Counted from the first letter of the stretch, positions 1 through 8,996 are shown. The stretch: 64,000 nucleotides of DNA from Amycolatopsis thermophila (GCF_030814215.1 NZ_JAUSUT010000001.1:6386001-6450000), one strand, 5' to 3'. Notes: generated by a model from the sequence alone, not told the origin. Made by a program: numbers and translations.

Positions 1-1
1 C

Positions 2-1021
2 CAGTGCGGCACCGAGCTGCTGCTGGAGACCGCCCGCCTGTGGATGTCGCTGGGGCACTTCGACCGGCACGGGCGGTTCCGCATCGACGGCGTGACCGGG
101 CCGGACGAGTACTCGGCGGTCGCGGACAACAACGTGTACACGAACCTGATGGCGCAGCGGAACCTCCGCGAGGCGGCGGCGGCGTGCGAGCGCGTGCCGG
201 ATGTCGCGTCACTGTTCGGTGTGGACGAATCCGAGCTCGGGACCTGGCGCCAGGCCGCGGAATCGATGTACGTGCCCTACAACGAGGAGCTCGGGGTGCA
301 CCCGCAGTCGGAGGGCTTCACCGAGCACGTCGACTGGGACTTCGCCGGGACCCCGCGGGAGAACTACCCCCTGCTGCTGCACTACCCGTACTTCGACCTG
401 TACCGCAAGCAGGTGGTCAAGCAGGCGGACCTGGTCCTGGCGCTGCACCTGCGCGGGGACGCGTTCACACTCCAGGAGAAGCAGCGCAACTTCGCCTACT
501 ACGAGGCGCGGACGGTGCGCGACTCGTCGTTGTCGGCGGGCACGCAGTCGGTGATCGCGGCCGAGGTGGGGCACCTCGACCTGGCCTACGACTACCTGGG
601 CGAGGCGGCGCTGACCGATCTGCACGACGTGCACAACAACGTCCGCAACGGACTGCACATGGCCTCGCTGGCCGGGGCGTGGATGAGCGTGGTGGCGGGT
701 TTCGGCGGGATGCGCGACCACGACGGCAAGCTCACCTTCGCGCCGCGGCTGCCGTCCGCGTTGGACCGCATCCAGTTCCGGATGTGCTTCCGGGAGAGCC
801 GGTTCGCGGTGGAGATCCACCGCGAGTCGGCGACCTACCGGCTGCTGGCGGGCAAGCCGGTGGAGATCAGGCACCACGGCGAGCCGCTGTCGGTCCGCGA
901 GCGCCCCGTGACGCTGCCCATCCCCGCGATCGACCCCGGGCCGGTGCCCCGCCAGCCGAGCGGCCGCGCGCCGGCCCACCGGGACCCGGAGCGCGTGCGG
1001 CGCAACCTCGCCCCGAGGTGA
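2..1021 (+). CDS. Glycoside hydrolase family 65 phosphorylase, C-terminal part (5' truncated by window edge)
   Basis: The first 339 visible residues are the end of a GH65 protein (the maltose/trehalose/kojibiose phosphorylase family). Near the start the sequence reads GVTGPDEY, whose Glu (visible residue 36) aligns with the general acid of this family, followed by the conserved NNVYTN. The rest is the end of the (alpha/alpha)6 barrel and the small C-terminal beta domain. These enzymes phosphorolyse alpha-linked disaccharides to beta-glucose 1-phosphate; the substrate cannot be told from this part. The reading frame is open from base 2, so the gene starts outside the window. The last ~40 residues are Pro/Arg-rich and probably disordered. 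The next gene lies 190 bp away and is functionally unrelated. Confidence 0.9.
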   Translation, partial: QCGTELLLETARLWMSLGHFDRHGRFRIDGVTGPDEYSAVADNNVYTNLMAQRNLREAAAACERVPDVASLFGVDESELGTWRQAAESMYVPYNEELGVHPQSEGFTEHVDWDFAGTPRENYPLLLHYPYFDLYRKQVVKQADLVLALHLRGDAFTLQEKQRNFAYYEARTVRDSSLSAGTQSVIAAEVGHLDLAYDYLGEAALTDLHDVHNNVRNGLHMASLAGAWMSVVAGFGGMRDHDGKLTFAPRLPSALDRIQFRMCFRESRFAVEIHRESATYRLLAGKPVEIRHHGEPLSVRERPVTLPIPAIDPGPVPRQPSGRAPAHRDPERVRRNLAPR

Positions 1022-1094
1022 GGCGGGGCCGGCCGCCCCGCCGGTCCGGGCTGACCCCGCGACCGGTCCCGGTCCGGCCTCCCGGGCCGGCGGC

Positions 1095-1192
1095 TGTGGA
1101 ATCCCACAACGGCACGCGTGGCCGGATCTGGCCCGCGCCGGCCGCCGGTTCCTAGCGTTGGTGTCGCGTCCGCACGGACCCTCGGACGCGAC
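1095..1192 (+). promoter_or_regulatory. Candidate control region of the monooxygenase cluster: two dyads and a CTAGCGTTGG motif
   Basis: Upstream of the acyl-CoA dehydrogenase lie TGTGG-N4-CCACA (1095-1108), CTAGCGTTGG (1152-1161) and a perfect 10-bp inverted repeat, GTCGCGTCCG (1163-1172) with CGGACGCGAC (1183-1192). TAGCGT fits an actinobacterial -10 hexamer. A near copy, CTAGCGTCGG, lies 55 bp upstream of the SnoaL-like gene later in the cluster. The large dyad would sit at or just after the start site, where an operator or an mRNA hairpin is plausible. That the PucR-type regulator at the cluster's end acts here is inference. Confidence 0.4.
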
Positions 1193-1212
1193 ATCAGCCG
1201 AAGAGGACTGAG

Positions 1213-2493
1213 ATGACCTGGGACTTCTCCACCGAACCCGAATTCGAGGCGAAACTGGACTGGGCGCGCGGCTTCGTCCGCGACGAGATCTACCCGCTGG
1301 AGGTGCTCGACCTCGACCACACCGAGTTCCGGCGGCTCGCCGCGCCGCTGCAGCGGCAGGTCAAGGAGCACGGCTTGTGGGCCGCCCACCTCGGGCCAGA
1401 CCTCGGTGGCCAGGGCTACGGTCAGTTGCGCCTGGGCCTGCTGCACGAGATCCTCGGCACCAGCGAGCTGGCGCCGTACGTGTTCGGGTGCCAGGCGCCG
1501 GACTCCGGCAACGCCGAACTGCTCGCCATCGCCGGCACCGACGAGCAACGGCAACGGTGGATGCACCCCCTGCTGGAGGGCCGGCTGCTGAGCGCGTTCT
1601 CGATGACCGAGCAGGGCACCGGATCCGATCCGCGCCAGTTCACCACGTCCGCCCGGCTCGAGGGCGGCGAATGGGTGCTCACCGGGCGGAAGTGGTTCGT
1701 CGGCAACGCCTCCCGCGCCGACTTCCACATCGTCATGGCCGTCACCGAGCCGGACGCGCCACCGCACCACCGGATGTCCATGTTGATCGTGCCGGCGGAC
1801 GTGCCCGGGATCGAGACCCGCGAGCTGGGGCTGATGAACGACCCGGACCACCGCAACCCGGTGTGGTCGCACTGCGAGGTCGCCTACCAGGACGTGCGGG
1901 TACCGGCGGAGAACCTGCTCGGCGCGCGCGGCGAGGCGTTCGCGCTCGCCCAGAAGCGGCTCGGTCCCGGCCGGATCCACCATTGCATGCGCTGGATCGG
2001 CGTGTGCCGGCGGGCGTTCGACATGCTCTGCGAGCGGGCGGTGAGCATCAGCGTCCACGGCGGGCCGCTCGCGGAGAAGCAGACGGTGCAGAACTGGGTG
2101 GCCGACTGCGCGGCCGCGATCGAGTCCGCCCGGCTGCTCACGCTGCACACCGCGTGGAAGATCGACCAGGTGGGCGCGTCGGCGGCCCGCACCGAGATCG
2201 CGATGATCAAGTACCACGGCGCGACCGTGCTGCACGACGTGATCGACCGCGCCATCCAGGTGCACGGCTCGCTCGGGTTCTCCACCGACATGCCGCTGGA
2301 GCAGATGTACCGGTGGGCGCGGGCGGCCCGGATCTACGACGGCCCCGACGAGGTGCACCGCGTCACCGTGGCCCGCCGGCTGCTCAAGGGCTACCAGCCG
2401 GTGCCGGTGCCCACCGAGCACGTCCCCACCCGGCGGGCGGCGGCGCTGGAACGGTTCCGCGATCACCTCGAACTCGCACTGGCGGCCCGGTGA
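1213..2493 (+). CDS. Acyl-CoA dehydrogenase, ACAD11/LvaC-like
   Basis: This 426-residue protein has the full acyl-CoA dehydrogenase fold: helical N-terminus, middle beta domain with FSMTEQGTGSD, and C-terminal helical domain with LGPGRIHHCMR and DGPDEVHR. The last two strings are close to those in the dehydrogenase half of ACAD10/ACAD11. In those proteins, and in the Pseudomonas levulinate pathway (LvaA/LvaC), an APH-type kinase phosphorylates a 4-hydroxyacyl-CoA and the dehydrogenase-like partner converts it to a beta-oxidation intermediate. An APH-type kinase follows here with a GTGA start/stop overlap, so the pair looks like a split ACAD11. The ATG follows GAAGAGGACTGAG. Cofactor FAD is assumed from the family; the real substrate is unknown. 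Confidence 0.88.
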   Translation: MTWDFSTEPEFEAKLDWARGFVRDEIYPLEVLDLDHTEFRRLAAPLQRQVKEHGLWAAHLGPDLGGQGYGQLRLGLLHEILGTSELAPYVFGCQAPDSGNAELLAIAGTDEQRQRWMHPLLEGRLLSAFSMTEQGTGSDPRQFTTSARLEGGEWVLTGRKWFVGNASRADFHIVMAVTEPDAPPHHRMSMLIVPADVPGIETRELGLMNDPDHRNPVWSHCEVAYQDVRVPAENLLGARGEAFALAQKRLGPGRIHHCMRWIGVCRRAFDMLCERAVSISVHGGPLAEKQTVQNWVADCAAAIESARLLTLHTAWKIDQVGASAARTEIAMIKYHGATVLHDVIDRAIQVHGSLGFSTDMPLEQMYRWARAARIYDGPDEVHRVTVARRLLKGYQPVPVPTEHVPTRRAAALERFRDHLELALAAR

Positions 2494-3521
2494 ACGCGCC
2501 CGCCCAGCTGCTGGACCGGACGCTCGCCCGCTGGCTCACCGAGCACACCGGGCGCGGCGGGCCCTGGGAGCTACGCCGGCTGGCGGGCGGCAACTCCAAC
2601 GAAACCTGCCTGCTCGCCTGCGGCGAGGCCCGGTACGTGTTGCGCAGACCACCGCGGCACGCGCTGTCGGCGTCGGCGCACAGCGTCGCCCGCGAGCACC
2701 GGGTGCTGACCGCGCTGGCCGGATCCGGTGTCCCGGCACCGCGGCCGGTGGTGCTGTGCGAGGACCCGGCGGTGCCGATGGCGCCCTTCCTGGTGATGGA
2801 GCACGTTCCGGACGCGGTGTCGGTCACCGGCGAGCTGCCCGCCGCCTACGCCGGCCAGGAGGACGCGGTCATCCGCCTGGCCGACGCGATGGTCGACGCG
2901 CTCGCGGCCGTGCACCTCCTGGACTGGCAGGCGGTGGGCCTGGACGGCTTCGGGCGACCCGAGGGGTTCCTGGCCCGGCAGGTGCCGCGCTGGCATCGCC
3001 AGTGGACGGCCATCGCCCGGCGTCCCCTGCCCGCGATGGACGAGGTCGCGGAATGGCTCGAGGGCAACCGCCCGCCCGGCTCGCCGCCGGCCCTGCTGCA
3101 CGGCGACTTCCATCTCGACAACTGCCTGGTGTCGGTGCGGGAACCGCGGCTGCGGGCGGTGATCGACTGGGAGATGGCCACCATCGGCGATCCGCTGCTG
3201 GACCTCGGTCTGCTGCTCGCCTTCTGGGGTCCGCGCCCGATCGCCCGGCCCGCGATGCCGGCCATCCAGGCCGTCTCCCGCACGCCCGGCGCGCCGGGCC
3301 GGGACCACCTGCTGGCCCGGTACGAGGCCGCCACCGGGCGACCTGCCGAGCACATCGAGTACTACCAGTGCCTGGCGTTCTTCAAGCTCGCCACCATCGT
3401 GGAGGCCGCCTGGTCGCAGCACCTGGCGGGCGAGCTGGACACGCCCTACGCGCGGGCGCTCGAACACGACGTACCGGCGCTGCTCGAGGAAGCTGCGACC
3501 CTCGCCGGCCTGCGCGGCTAG
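2490..3521 (+). CDS. APH/choline-kinase-fold phosphotransferase (ACAD11 N-domain/LvaA-like)
   Basis: A 343-residue kinase-like protein. It has a glycine-rich loop (GGNSNE, residues 33-38), the catalytic loop HGDFHLDN (H204-D206) and the Mg-binding IDWEMATIGDP (Asp about 226). These are the marks of the aminoglycoside-phosphotransferase fold, but the closest context is the kinase of ACAD10/11 and LvaA, which phosphorylates hydroxyacyl-CoAs. The GTG start overlaps the dehydrogenase stop codon (GTGA), so the two are translationally coupled. Drug resistance is unlikely given this pairing. Cytoplasmic; no signal or membrane segment. Confidence 0.82.
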   Translation: MNAPAQLLDRTLARWLTEHTGRGGPWELRRLAGGNSNETCLLACGEARYVLRRPPRHALSASAHSVAREHRVLTALAGSGVPAPRPVVLCEDPAVPMAPFLVMEHVPDAVSVTGELPAAYAGQEDAVIRLADAMVDALAAVHLLDWQAVGLDGFGRPEGFLARQVPRWHRQWTAIARRPLPAMDEVAEWLEGNRPPGSPPALLHGDFHLDNCLVSVREPRLRAVIDWEMATIGDPLLDLGLLLAFWGPRPIARPAMPAIQAVSRTPGAPGRDHLLARYEAATGRPAEHIEYYQCLAFFKLATIVEAAWSQHLAGELDTPYARALEHDVPALLEEAATLAGLRG

Positions 3522-3668
3522 GTTCCGCTACGCGCCCCGCCCCGCAAGCCACTGTCCACACGCCCTGGATCTGGAGTTTCCGACAACACCCCGCTCGCGC
3601 GGCTCTGGTCGCGCACCTCTGCGCTCCGGCATGGTCGGCGCAGGAGGAACGTCGACAAAGGAGACGAC

Positions 3669-4703
3669 GTGAACGATCAGCGCGAACGCACCTTCGGCCT
3701 CTGGTACGACTTCCGCAACCCGCCGCAGTGGCACCGCCCCTTCAGCACCCTCTACCGGGAGGCGCTCGACCAGATCGCCTGGGCGGAAAGCCTCGGCATC
3801 GGGTCGGTGTGGCTGACCGAGCACCACTTCTGCGACGACGGGTACACGCCCTCGCCGTTCACACTCGCCGCGGCGATCGGCGAGCGGACGAGCACGATGC
3901 GGATCGGGACGAACCTCATCGTCGCGCCGCTGCACAACCCGGTCCGTCTCGCCGAGGACGCGGCGACGATCTCCCTGCTCACCGGTGGCCGGTTCGACCT
4001 CGGCGTCGGCCAGGGCTACTGGGCACCGGAGTTCGCCGCGTTCGGGCGCACCGTGCGCAACCGTCCCAGCCTGCTCGAGGAAAGCGTCGCGCTGATCCGC
4101 CGGGCCTGGTCCGGATCGGACGAACCGTTCGAGGGCAAGCGGTTCCGGCTGCCCGCCGTCCGCGTGACCCCGGTTCCCGAGCGGGCCCCGAAACTGCTGG
4201 TCGGCGCGATGGCCGCCCCGGCGATCGAGCGGGCGGCCCGGATCGGCGACGGATTCCTCAGCACCCAGAACGCCCACCAGCCGTCCTATCTGGACGCACT
4301 GGAGCGGGTGGGGAAGCCGCGGGAAGCCGGTGAGATCTTCGCCGGGCAGTGGGCGGTGATCGCCGAGGACCCGGAACGGGAGTGGGCCCGGATCGGGCAG
4401 CACGCCCTGTACCAGCTCAACAACTACATCTCGTGGGGTGCGTTCGGGCCGCCGGAGGAGGTTCCGGTGTTCGCCGACGCGGACCAGATCGTCGCCGCGG
4501 GCGCGTTCCAGCTGTGGGATCCGGCGACCGCCGTCGACGAGCTCACCACGTTGCTGCGGGAACGCCCGCAGATCAAGGACGTCCACTTCTGGGCGCAGCT
4601 GCCCGGGGAGCCGGTGGACAGCGGTTCGGCCCGGGTGGAGCTGCTGGCGTCCAAGGTGATCCCGGAGGTGCGGCAGCGCCTCGCCGTCGAGGCGGCGCCG
4701 TGA
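3669..4703 (+). CDS. Luciferase-like (LLM class) flavin-dependent oxidoreductase 1
   Basis: The 344 residues form a bacterial-luciferase-like TIM barrel: N-terminal strand FGLWYDF, the WLTEHHF signature near residue 52, then RIGTNLIVAPLHNP and GGRFDLGVGQGY. The family uses FMNH2 with O2, or F420, and acts on aldehydes, ketones, alkanes and sulfonates. A flavin reductase gene in the same cluster favours FMNH2-dependent oxygenation, but F420 is not excluded. The GTG start follows AAAGGAGACGAC, a strong ribosome binding site. The 147-bp gap upstream could hold an internal promoter. It overlaps the following ligase by GTGA. It is the first of three family members in 7 kb. Confidence 0.85.
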   Translation: MNDQRERTFGLWYDFRNPPQWHRPFSTLYREALDQIAWAESLGIGSVWLTEHHFCDDGYTPSPFTLAAAIGERTSTMRIGTNLIVAPLHNPVRLAEDAATISLLTGGRFDLGVGQGYWAPEFAAFGRTVRNRPSLLEESVALIRRAWSGSDEPFEGKRFRLPAVRVTPVPERAPKLLVGAMAAPAIERAARIGDGFLSTQNAHQPSYLDALERVGKPREAGEIFAGQWAVIAEDPEREWARIGQHALYQLNNYISWGAFGPPEEVPVFADADQIVAAGAFQLWDPATAVDELTTLLRERPQIKDVHFWAQLPGEPVDSGSARVELLASKVIPEVRQRLAVEAAP

Positions 4704-6295
4704 GCACCCCGCTGCTGGTGACGGACTTCCTGCACCGCGCACGGGAGTTCTTCCCCGGGCGGGAGATCGTGCAGTACCGGGGTGGTGAGACGGCGCACCG
4801 CTACACCTACCGCGACTACCACGACCGCGTGCTGCGGCTCGCCGGAGCCCTGCGCGAGCTCGGGATACGGCCGGGTGACCGCGTCGCCACGCTCGCCTGG
4901 AACCACCACCGCCACCTCGAGCTGTACCTCGCCGTGCCGCTGGCCGGTGCCGTGCTGCACACCGTCAACCTGCGCCTGGAACCCGGGGAGATCGCCTACA
5001 TCCTCGGTCACGCCGACGATCGCGTCGTCGTCGCCGACACCTCCCTGCTGGCCGCCCTGGAGCAGGCGCGGGCGGACCGGCCGGACATGCTGGTGGTGGG
5101 CACGGACGGCGCGGGGCCCGGGGTGCTGGACTACGAGGCGCTCATCGAGGCGGCCCCGCCGCTGACCGACCCGCCCCCGGTGGCCGAGGACGACCTGGCC
5201 GCCCTGTGCTACACCTCCGGCACCACCGGCTTCCCGAAGGGCGTGGGCTACTCGCACCGGGCGCTGTACCTGCACACCTTCGCCGCCTGCCTGGCCGACG
5301 GGCACGCGATCAGCGAACGCGACACGGTCCTGCACGTCGTGCCGATGTTCCACGCCAACGCCTGGGGCATCCCCTTCGCCGCCCTGATGTCCGGTGCCTC
5401 CCAGGTCCTGCCCGGACCGCACCCCGCCCCGGCCGACCTGGCGCGGATCATCGCCACCGAGCGGGTCACCTACACCGGCATGGTGCCCACGGTCGCGGTC
5501 GACCTGATGCGGGAGGCGACCGCCGCCGGCACCGGCCTGGACAGCCTCCGCGCACTCGTGCTCGGCGGGTCGCCGCCGTCGGAGGACCTGGTGCGCGAGC
5601 TCGAGGAACGGCTGCGCGTCCCGGTCTTCCAGGGCTGGGGCATGACGGAGGTCTCCCCGATGGGCACCTTCTCCCGTCCGCTGCCCTCCTCCGAACACGA
5701 CGCGACCGCCCGCCGCCGGCAGATCCGCAAACAGGGCAGGCTGCTGCCGGGCCTGCGGTGGCGGCTGGTCGGCGACGAGGGGCGGGACCAGCCGCACGAC
5801 GGGGTGGCCCGCGGCGAACTGCTGGTCCGCGGCCCGTGGGTGGCCAGCGCCTACTTCCGCGACGAGCACCCGGAGTGCTTCACCGACGGCTGGCTGCGCA
5901 CCGGCGACATCGCCACCATCGACCCGGACGGCTACCTGGAGATCGTCGACCGGGCCAAGGACCTGATCAAGAGCGGCGGCGAGTGGATCAGCTCGCTCGC
6001 GCTCGAACAGGCCCTGGTCGCGCACCCGGCGGTCGGCGAGGCCGCCGTGGTCGCGGTGGCGCACGAGCGCTGGCAGGAACGCCCGTTCGCGCTCGTCGTC
6101 CCCGCCCCGGACGCGGTGGCCGAGCCGGCCGACCTGCTGGCCTGGCTGCGCGAGCGGGTGCCGCGGTGGTGGCTGCCGGATCGCATCGCCGTCGTCGACG
6201 CGCTGCCCCGCACCAGCGTCGGCAAGATCGACAAACGCGCCCTGCGCGACCAGGTGGCCGGCGGCCTGTTCGACGAGGTGCGGGGGCGGACATGA
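4700..6295 (+). CDS. AMP-dependent acyl-CoA synthetase/ligase (ANL superfamily)
   Basis: This 531-residue adenylating enzyme shows the P-loop CYTSGTTGFPKGV (about residues 168-180), GWGMTEVSPM (about 312), RTGDIA (about 400) and the C-terminal TSVGKIDKRAL with the catalytic lysine near 509. The family turns carboxylic acids into acyl-CoA via an acyl-AMP; the overall type is medium/long-chain fatty-acid or aryl acid ligase. It starts at a GTG overlapping the upstream stop and ends in an ATGA overlap with the next gene, so it sits inside a coupled operon. By context it would activate the acid made by the monooxygenase/hydrolase steps, before the kinase and dehydrogenase act; that order is inferred. 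Confidence 0.88.
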   Translation: MSTPLLVTDFLHRAREFFPGREIVQYRGGETAHRYTYRDYHDRVLRLAGALRELGIRPGDRVATLAWNHHRHLELYLAVPLAGAVLHTVNLRLEPGEIAYILGHADDRVVVADTSLLAALEQARADRPDMLVVGTDGAGPGVLDYEALIEAAPPLTDPPPVAEDDLAALCYTSGTTGFPKGVGYSHRALYLHTFAACLADGHAISERDTVLHVVPMFHANAWGIPFAALMSGASQVLPGPHPAPADLARIIATERVTYTGMVPTVAVDLMREATAAGTGLDSLRALVLGGSPPSEDLVRELEERLRVPVFQGWGMTEVSPMGTFSRPLPSSEHDATARRRQIRKQGRLLPGLRWRLVGDEGRDQPHDGVARGELLVRGPWVASAYFRDEHPECFTDGWLRTGDIATIDPDGYLEIVDRAKDLIKSGGEWISSLALEQALVAHPAVGEAAVVAVAHERWQERPFALVVPAPDAVAEPADLLAWLRERVPRWWLPDRIAVVDALPRTSVGKIDKRALRDQVAGGLFDEVRGRT

Positions 6296-7410
6296 GGTTC
6301 GGCGTCTTCTACGTGCTGGAGTGCCCCGACCACGACTTCAGCCGCGCCTACCGCGAGATGCTCGCGCAGATCGGCTACGCCGAACACCTCGGGTTCGACG
6401 AGGTGTGGCTGGCCGAGCACCACGGCAGCGAGTACGGCTCGATGCCCTCACCGCAGGTCGCCGCCGCGGCGGTGGCCCAGCGCACCGAACGGATGCGGAT
6501 CGGCATCGCGGTCAGCAACCTCACCTTCGACTGGCCGGTGCGCGTCGCCGAAGACTACGCGATGGTCGACGTGCTCTCCGGCGGCCGGCTCGACTTCGGG
6601 GTGGGCCGCGGGTACCAGCCCGGCGAGTTCCGCAACATGGGCGTGGGCGACCGGCAGGCCGTCAGCCGGGAGGTCTTCGAGGAGGCGCTGGAGATCGTCC
6701 GGGGACTGTGGAGCAGGCGGCCGGGCGAGCCGTTCTTCTTCCACGGCAGGCATTTCCACATCGACGGCGTGTCCTGCCACCCGATGCCGGTGCAGCGTCC
6801 GACCCCACCGGTGTACGTGGCCTCGATCAGCCCGGAAACCTTCGACCTGGTCGCCACGCTGGGGTGCAACCTGCTCGTCACGCCCACGCTGATGACCCTG
6901 CCGGAACTCAACCGGCTGGTGGTGGACATCAAGCGGAGGCTGATCGCGGGCGGGCGCGACCCGCTCTCCCTGGACTTCCCGATGAACTGGCAGATCCACC
7001 TGGCCGAGACCACCGGCGAGGCGGTCCGGGACGCCGCCGGCCCGCTGTCCTGGTACTACCGCAACGTCCTGGACCTCGTGCCGAGCGGGCCCGACGTGCC
7101 GCGGACCTACGAGCGGTACGCCGAGCTGGCGGCCGCGTCGGAGGAGGCGGGCGGGCTGACCCTGGACGGGCTGCGCGAAAGCGGCGTGGTCTACGTCGGC
7201 GACCCGGCCGGGCTGGCCACCGAGATCGACGCGCTGCACCAGGAAACGGGGCTGCAGCACCTGATCTGCTGGATGCGGTTCGGCGGCCTGGCCCACGACA
7301 AGGTGCTGCGCTCGATGGAGCTGTTCGCCGAGCACGTGATGCCGCTGTTCCGGGACCGGCCACCGGTCGTGCCGCGCGCACTGCGGGACGAGGTCGCCCC
7401 CGTCTGGTGA
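6292..7410 (+). CDS. Luciferase-like flavin-dependent oxidoreductase 2
   Basis: A 372-residue LLM-class protein with FGVFYVLE at the N-terminus, WLAEHHGSEYGS near residue 42, RIGIAVSNL and GGRLDFGVGRGY. It is clearly diverged from the family member two genes upstream, so the two could form a hetero-pair like LuxA/LuxB or act on different intermediates. The ATG overlaps the ligase stop codon (ATGA). A 33-bp gap separates it from the hydrolase. Cofactor (FMNH2 or F420) and substrate are not decided by the sequence. Confidence 0.85.
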   Translation: MRFGVFYVLECPDHDFSRAYREMLAQIGYAEHLGFDEVWLAEHHGSEYGSMPSPQVAAAAVAQRTERMRIGIAVSNLTFDWPVRVAEDYAMVDVLSGGRLDFGVGRGYQPGEFRNMGVGDRQAVSREVFEEALEIVRGLWSRRPGEPFFFHGRHFHIDGVSCHPMPVQRPTPPVYVASISPETFDLVATLGCNLLVTPTLMTLPELNRLVVDIKRRLIAGGRDPLSLDFPMNWQIHLAETTGEAVRDAAGPLSWYYRNVLDLVPSGPDVPRTYERYAELAAASEEAGGLTLDGLRESGVVYVGDPAGLATEIDALHQETGLQHLICWMRFGGLAHDKVLRSMELFAEHVMPLFRDRPPVVPRALRDEVAPVW

Positions 7411-7443
7411 CACGTGAGTTGACGAGAGAAGGGTGAAAACACA

Positions 7444-8244
7444 ATGGCACATCTCGAGGTCGAAGGAAGCCGCCGGATCTACTTCGAACACCACCCCGGG
7501 CCAGGAAGGCCGATCGTGCTCGTGCACGGCTGGGGCGCGACCGGCCGGTGCTGGGACACCGTCGCCCCCGCCCTGCGGGACAACGGCAACGAGGTCGTCA
7601 TCCTCGATCAGCGCGCCTGCGGGCGGTCCGACAACGACTTCGCCGACGTGTCGATCAGCGCACTGGGCGGCGACGTCGTGCGGCTGTGCGAGGCGTTGTC
7701 GTTGCGCAACCCGGTGATCAACGGCTGGTCGCTGGGCGGGGCGGTCGCCGTGGAGGCCGCTTCGCGCCTGGGCGGCAAGGCCGGTGGGCTGGTCCTGACC
7801 GGCGGCGCCACGCCCCGGTACACGGCCGCACCGGACTGGCCGCACGGCGGGACCGTCGAGGACGTCGAGGGCGTGCTCGCCGGGCTGGCCGCCGACCGAG
7901 CCACGACCTTGCAGGGCGTCGCCGACGCGGTCTGCGCGAAACCGGTGAGCCCGCAGGTGATCTCCTGGCTGTGGGGCATGTTCCTGGAGATGGGGCCGCG
8001 CGGCGACGGGTCCCTGCGTGATCTGGCCGATGTGGACCAGCGCAAAGCTCTGGGAGCGCTCGAGGTCCCGGTGCTGTCCCTGCACGGCACCGAGGACGCG
8101 TTCGTGCCGTTCTCCGGCGCGGAGGCCGCTGTGGAGCTGTGCGCCGACGGTCGTCTCGTCACCTTCCCGGGGTGCGGCCACGCGCCGTTCCTCGAGGACC
8201 GCGAGACCTACCTGGCCGAACTGACCGGCTTCCTGAACCGATGA
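7444..8244 (+). CDS. Alpha/beta hydrolase
   Basis: A 266-residue alpha/beta hydrolase with a complete triad: nucleophile elbow GWSLGG (Ser96), Asp218 in HGTEDAF and His246 in GCGHAP. HGWGATG near residue 29 provides the oxyanion hole. Size and motifs match the esterase/lactonase/C-C hydrolase group. Next to luciferase-like monooxygenases and a CoA ligase, hydrolysis of an ester or lactone made by Baeyer-Villiger-type oxygenation is an attractive but unproven role. The ATG follows GAAGGGTGAAAACACA. It ends in an ATGA overlap with the SDR gene. Confidence 0.87.
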   Translation: MAHLEVEGSRRIYFEHHPGPGRPIVLVHGWGATGRCWDTVAPALRDNGNEVVILDQRACGRSDNDFADVSISALGGDVVRLCEALSLRNPVINGWSLGGAVAVEAASRLGGKAGGLVLTGGATPRYTAAPDWPHGGTVEDVEGVLAGLAADRATTLQGVADAVCAKPVSPQVISWLWGMFLEMGPRGDGSLRDLADVDQRKALGALEVPVLSLHGTEDAFVPFSGAEAAVELCADGRLVTFPGCGHAPFLEDRETYLAELTGFLNR

Positions 8245-8996
8245 GCACGTGGCTGGTCACCGGCGGCTCCCGGGGTATCGGGCGCGCGGTGGTCGACCAC
8301 GTCGCCGGCGCCGGTGACCCGGTCGCGTCGTTCTCCCGGTCGGCCTCGGCCGTCGCACCCGCCCACCCGGACCGGGTGCTCGAGGTGAAGGCCGACGTGA
8401 CCGACCCGGAGTCGATCCGCCGCGGCGTGGAGACGGTCCTGGAGCGGTACGGGTCGATCGACGTGGTCGTCAACAGCGCGGGCGTGCACTGCGGCGGCCG
8501 CATCGACTCCCTCGGCCGGGAGGCGTGGGACGAGGTCCTGGCGACCAACCTGACCGGCGCGTTCGAGGTCTGCCGGGCCGTGGTGCCGGTGCTGCGGCCC
8601 GGGGCGGCGATCGTGAACGTCGGCGCGGTCGTGGGCCTGCGCGGTTTCCCCGGCGACGTGGCCTACGGTTCGGCCAAGGCCGGGCTCAGCGGGATGACGC
8701 AGGTGCTGGCGGTGGAGCTCGCCCCGCGCGGCATCCGGGTCAACCTCGTCGTGCCGGGCTTTGTGGACACCGACATGACCGCCGGGCTGACAGAGCAGGC
8801 GCGGCGCCGCATCACCGACACCATCCCGGCCGGACGGACGGGCACGCCGGGCGAGATCGCCGACGTGGTCGCCGCGGTCGCGCGCTCGACCTACATGACC
8901 GGCGCGACGGTGCCGGTGGACGGCGGCCTGCTCGCCACGTTCGGGGGCGGCCGGCCGTCCGGTGTTGTGCCGCCCTCCAACGAGCCGCCGCGGTGA
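8241..8996 (+). CDS. Short-chain dehydrogenase/reductase lacking the catalytic serine
   Basis: A 251-residue classical SDR: TGGSRGIG nucleotide-binding motif (residues 7-14), NSAG, ATNLTGAF, and YGSAK with Tyr142 and Lys146. The segment that normally carries the catalytic serine (GSVVG in FabG) reads GAVVG here, with Ala129 at the serine position. Tyr and Lys are kept. Loss of this serine usually lowers SDR activity strongly, so the protein may handle an unusual substrate or may be impaired. In the cluster it would fit oxidation of a 3-hydroxyacyl intermediate (LvaD-like) or reduction of a ketone. Its ATG overlaps the hydrolase stop. Confidence 0.86.
   Translation: MSTWLVTGGSRGIGRAVVDHVAGAGDPVASFSRSASAVAPAHPDRVLEVKADVTDPESIRRGVETVLERYGSIDVVVNSAGVHCGGRIDSLGREAWDEVLATNLTGAFEVCRAVVPVLRPGAAIVNVGAVVGLRGFPGDVAYGSAKAGLSGMTQVLAVELAPRGIRVNLVVPGFVDTDMTAGLTEQARRRITDTIPAGRTGTPGEIADVVAAVARSTYMTGATVPVDGGLLATFGGGRPSGVVPPSNEPPR

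Noticed and set aside
2490..3521. Aminoglycoside resistance kinase
   Set aside because: APH fold is present, but coupling to an ACAD11-like dehydrogenase and a CoA ligase points to hydroxyacyl-CoA metabolism.
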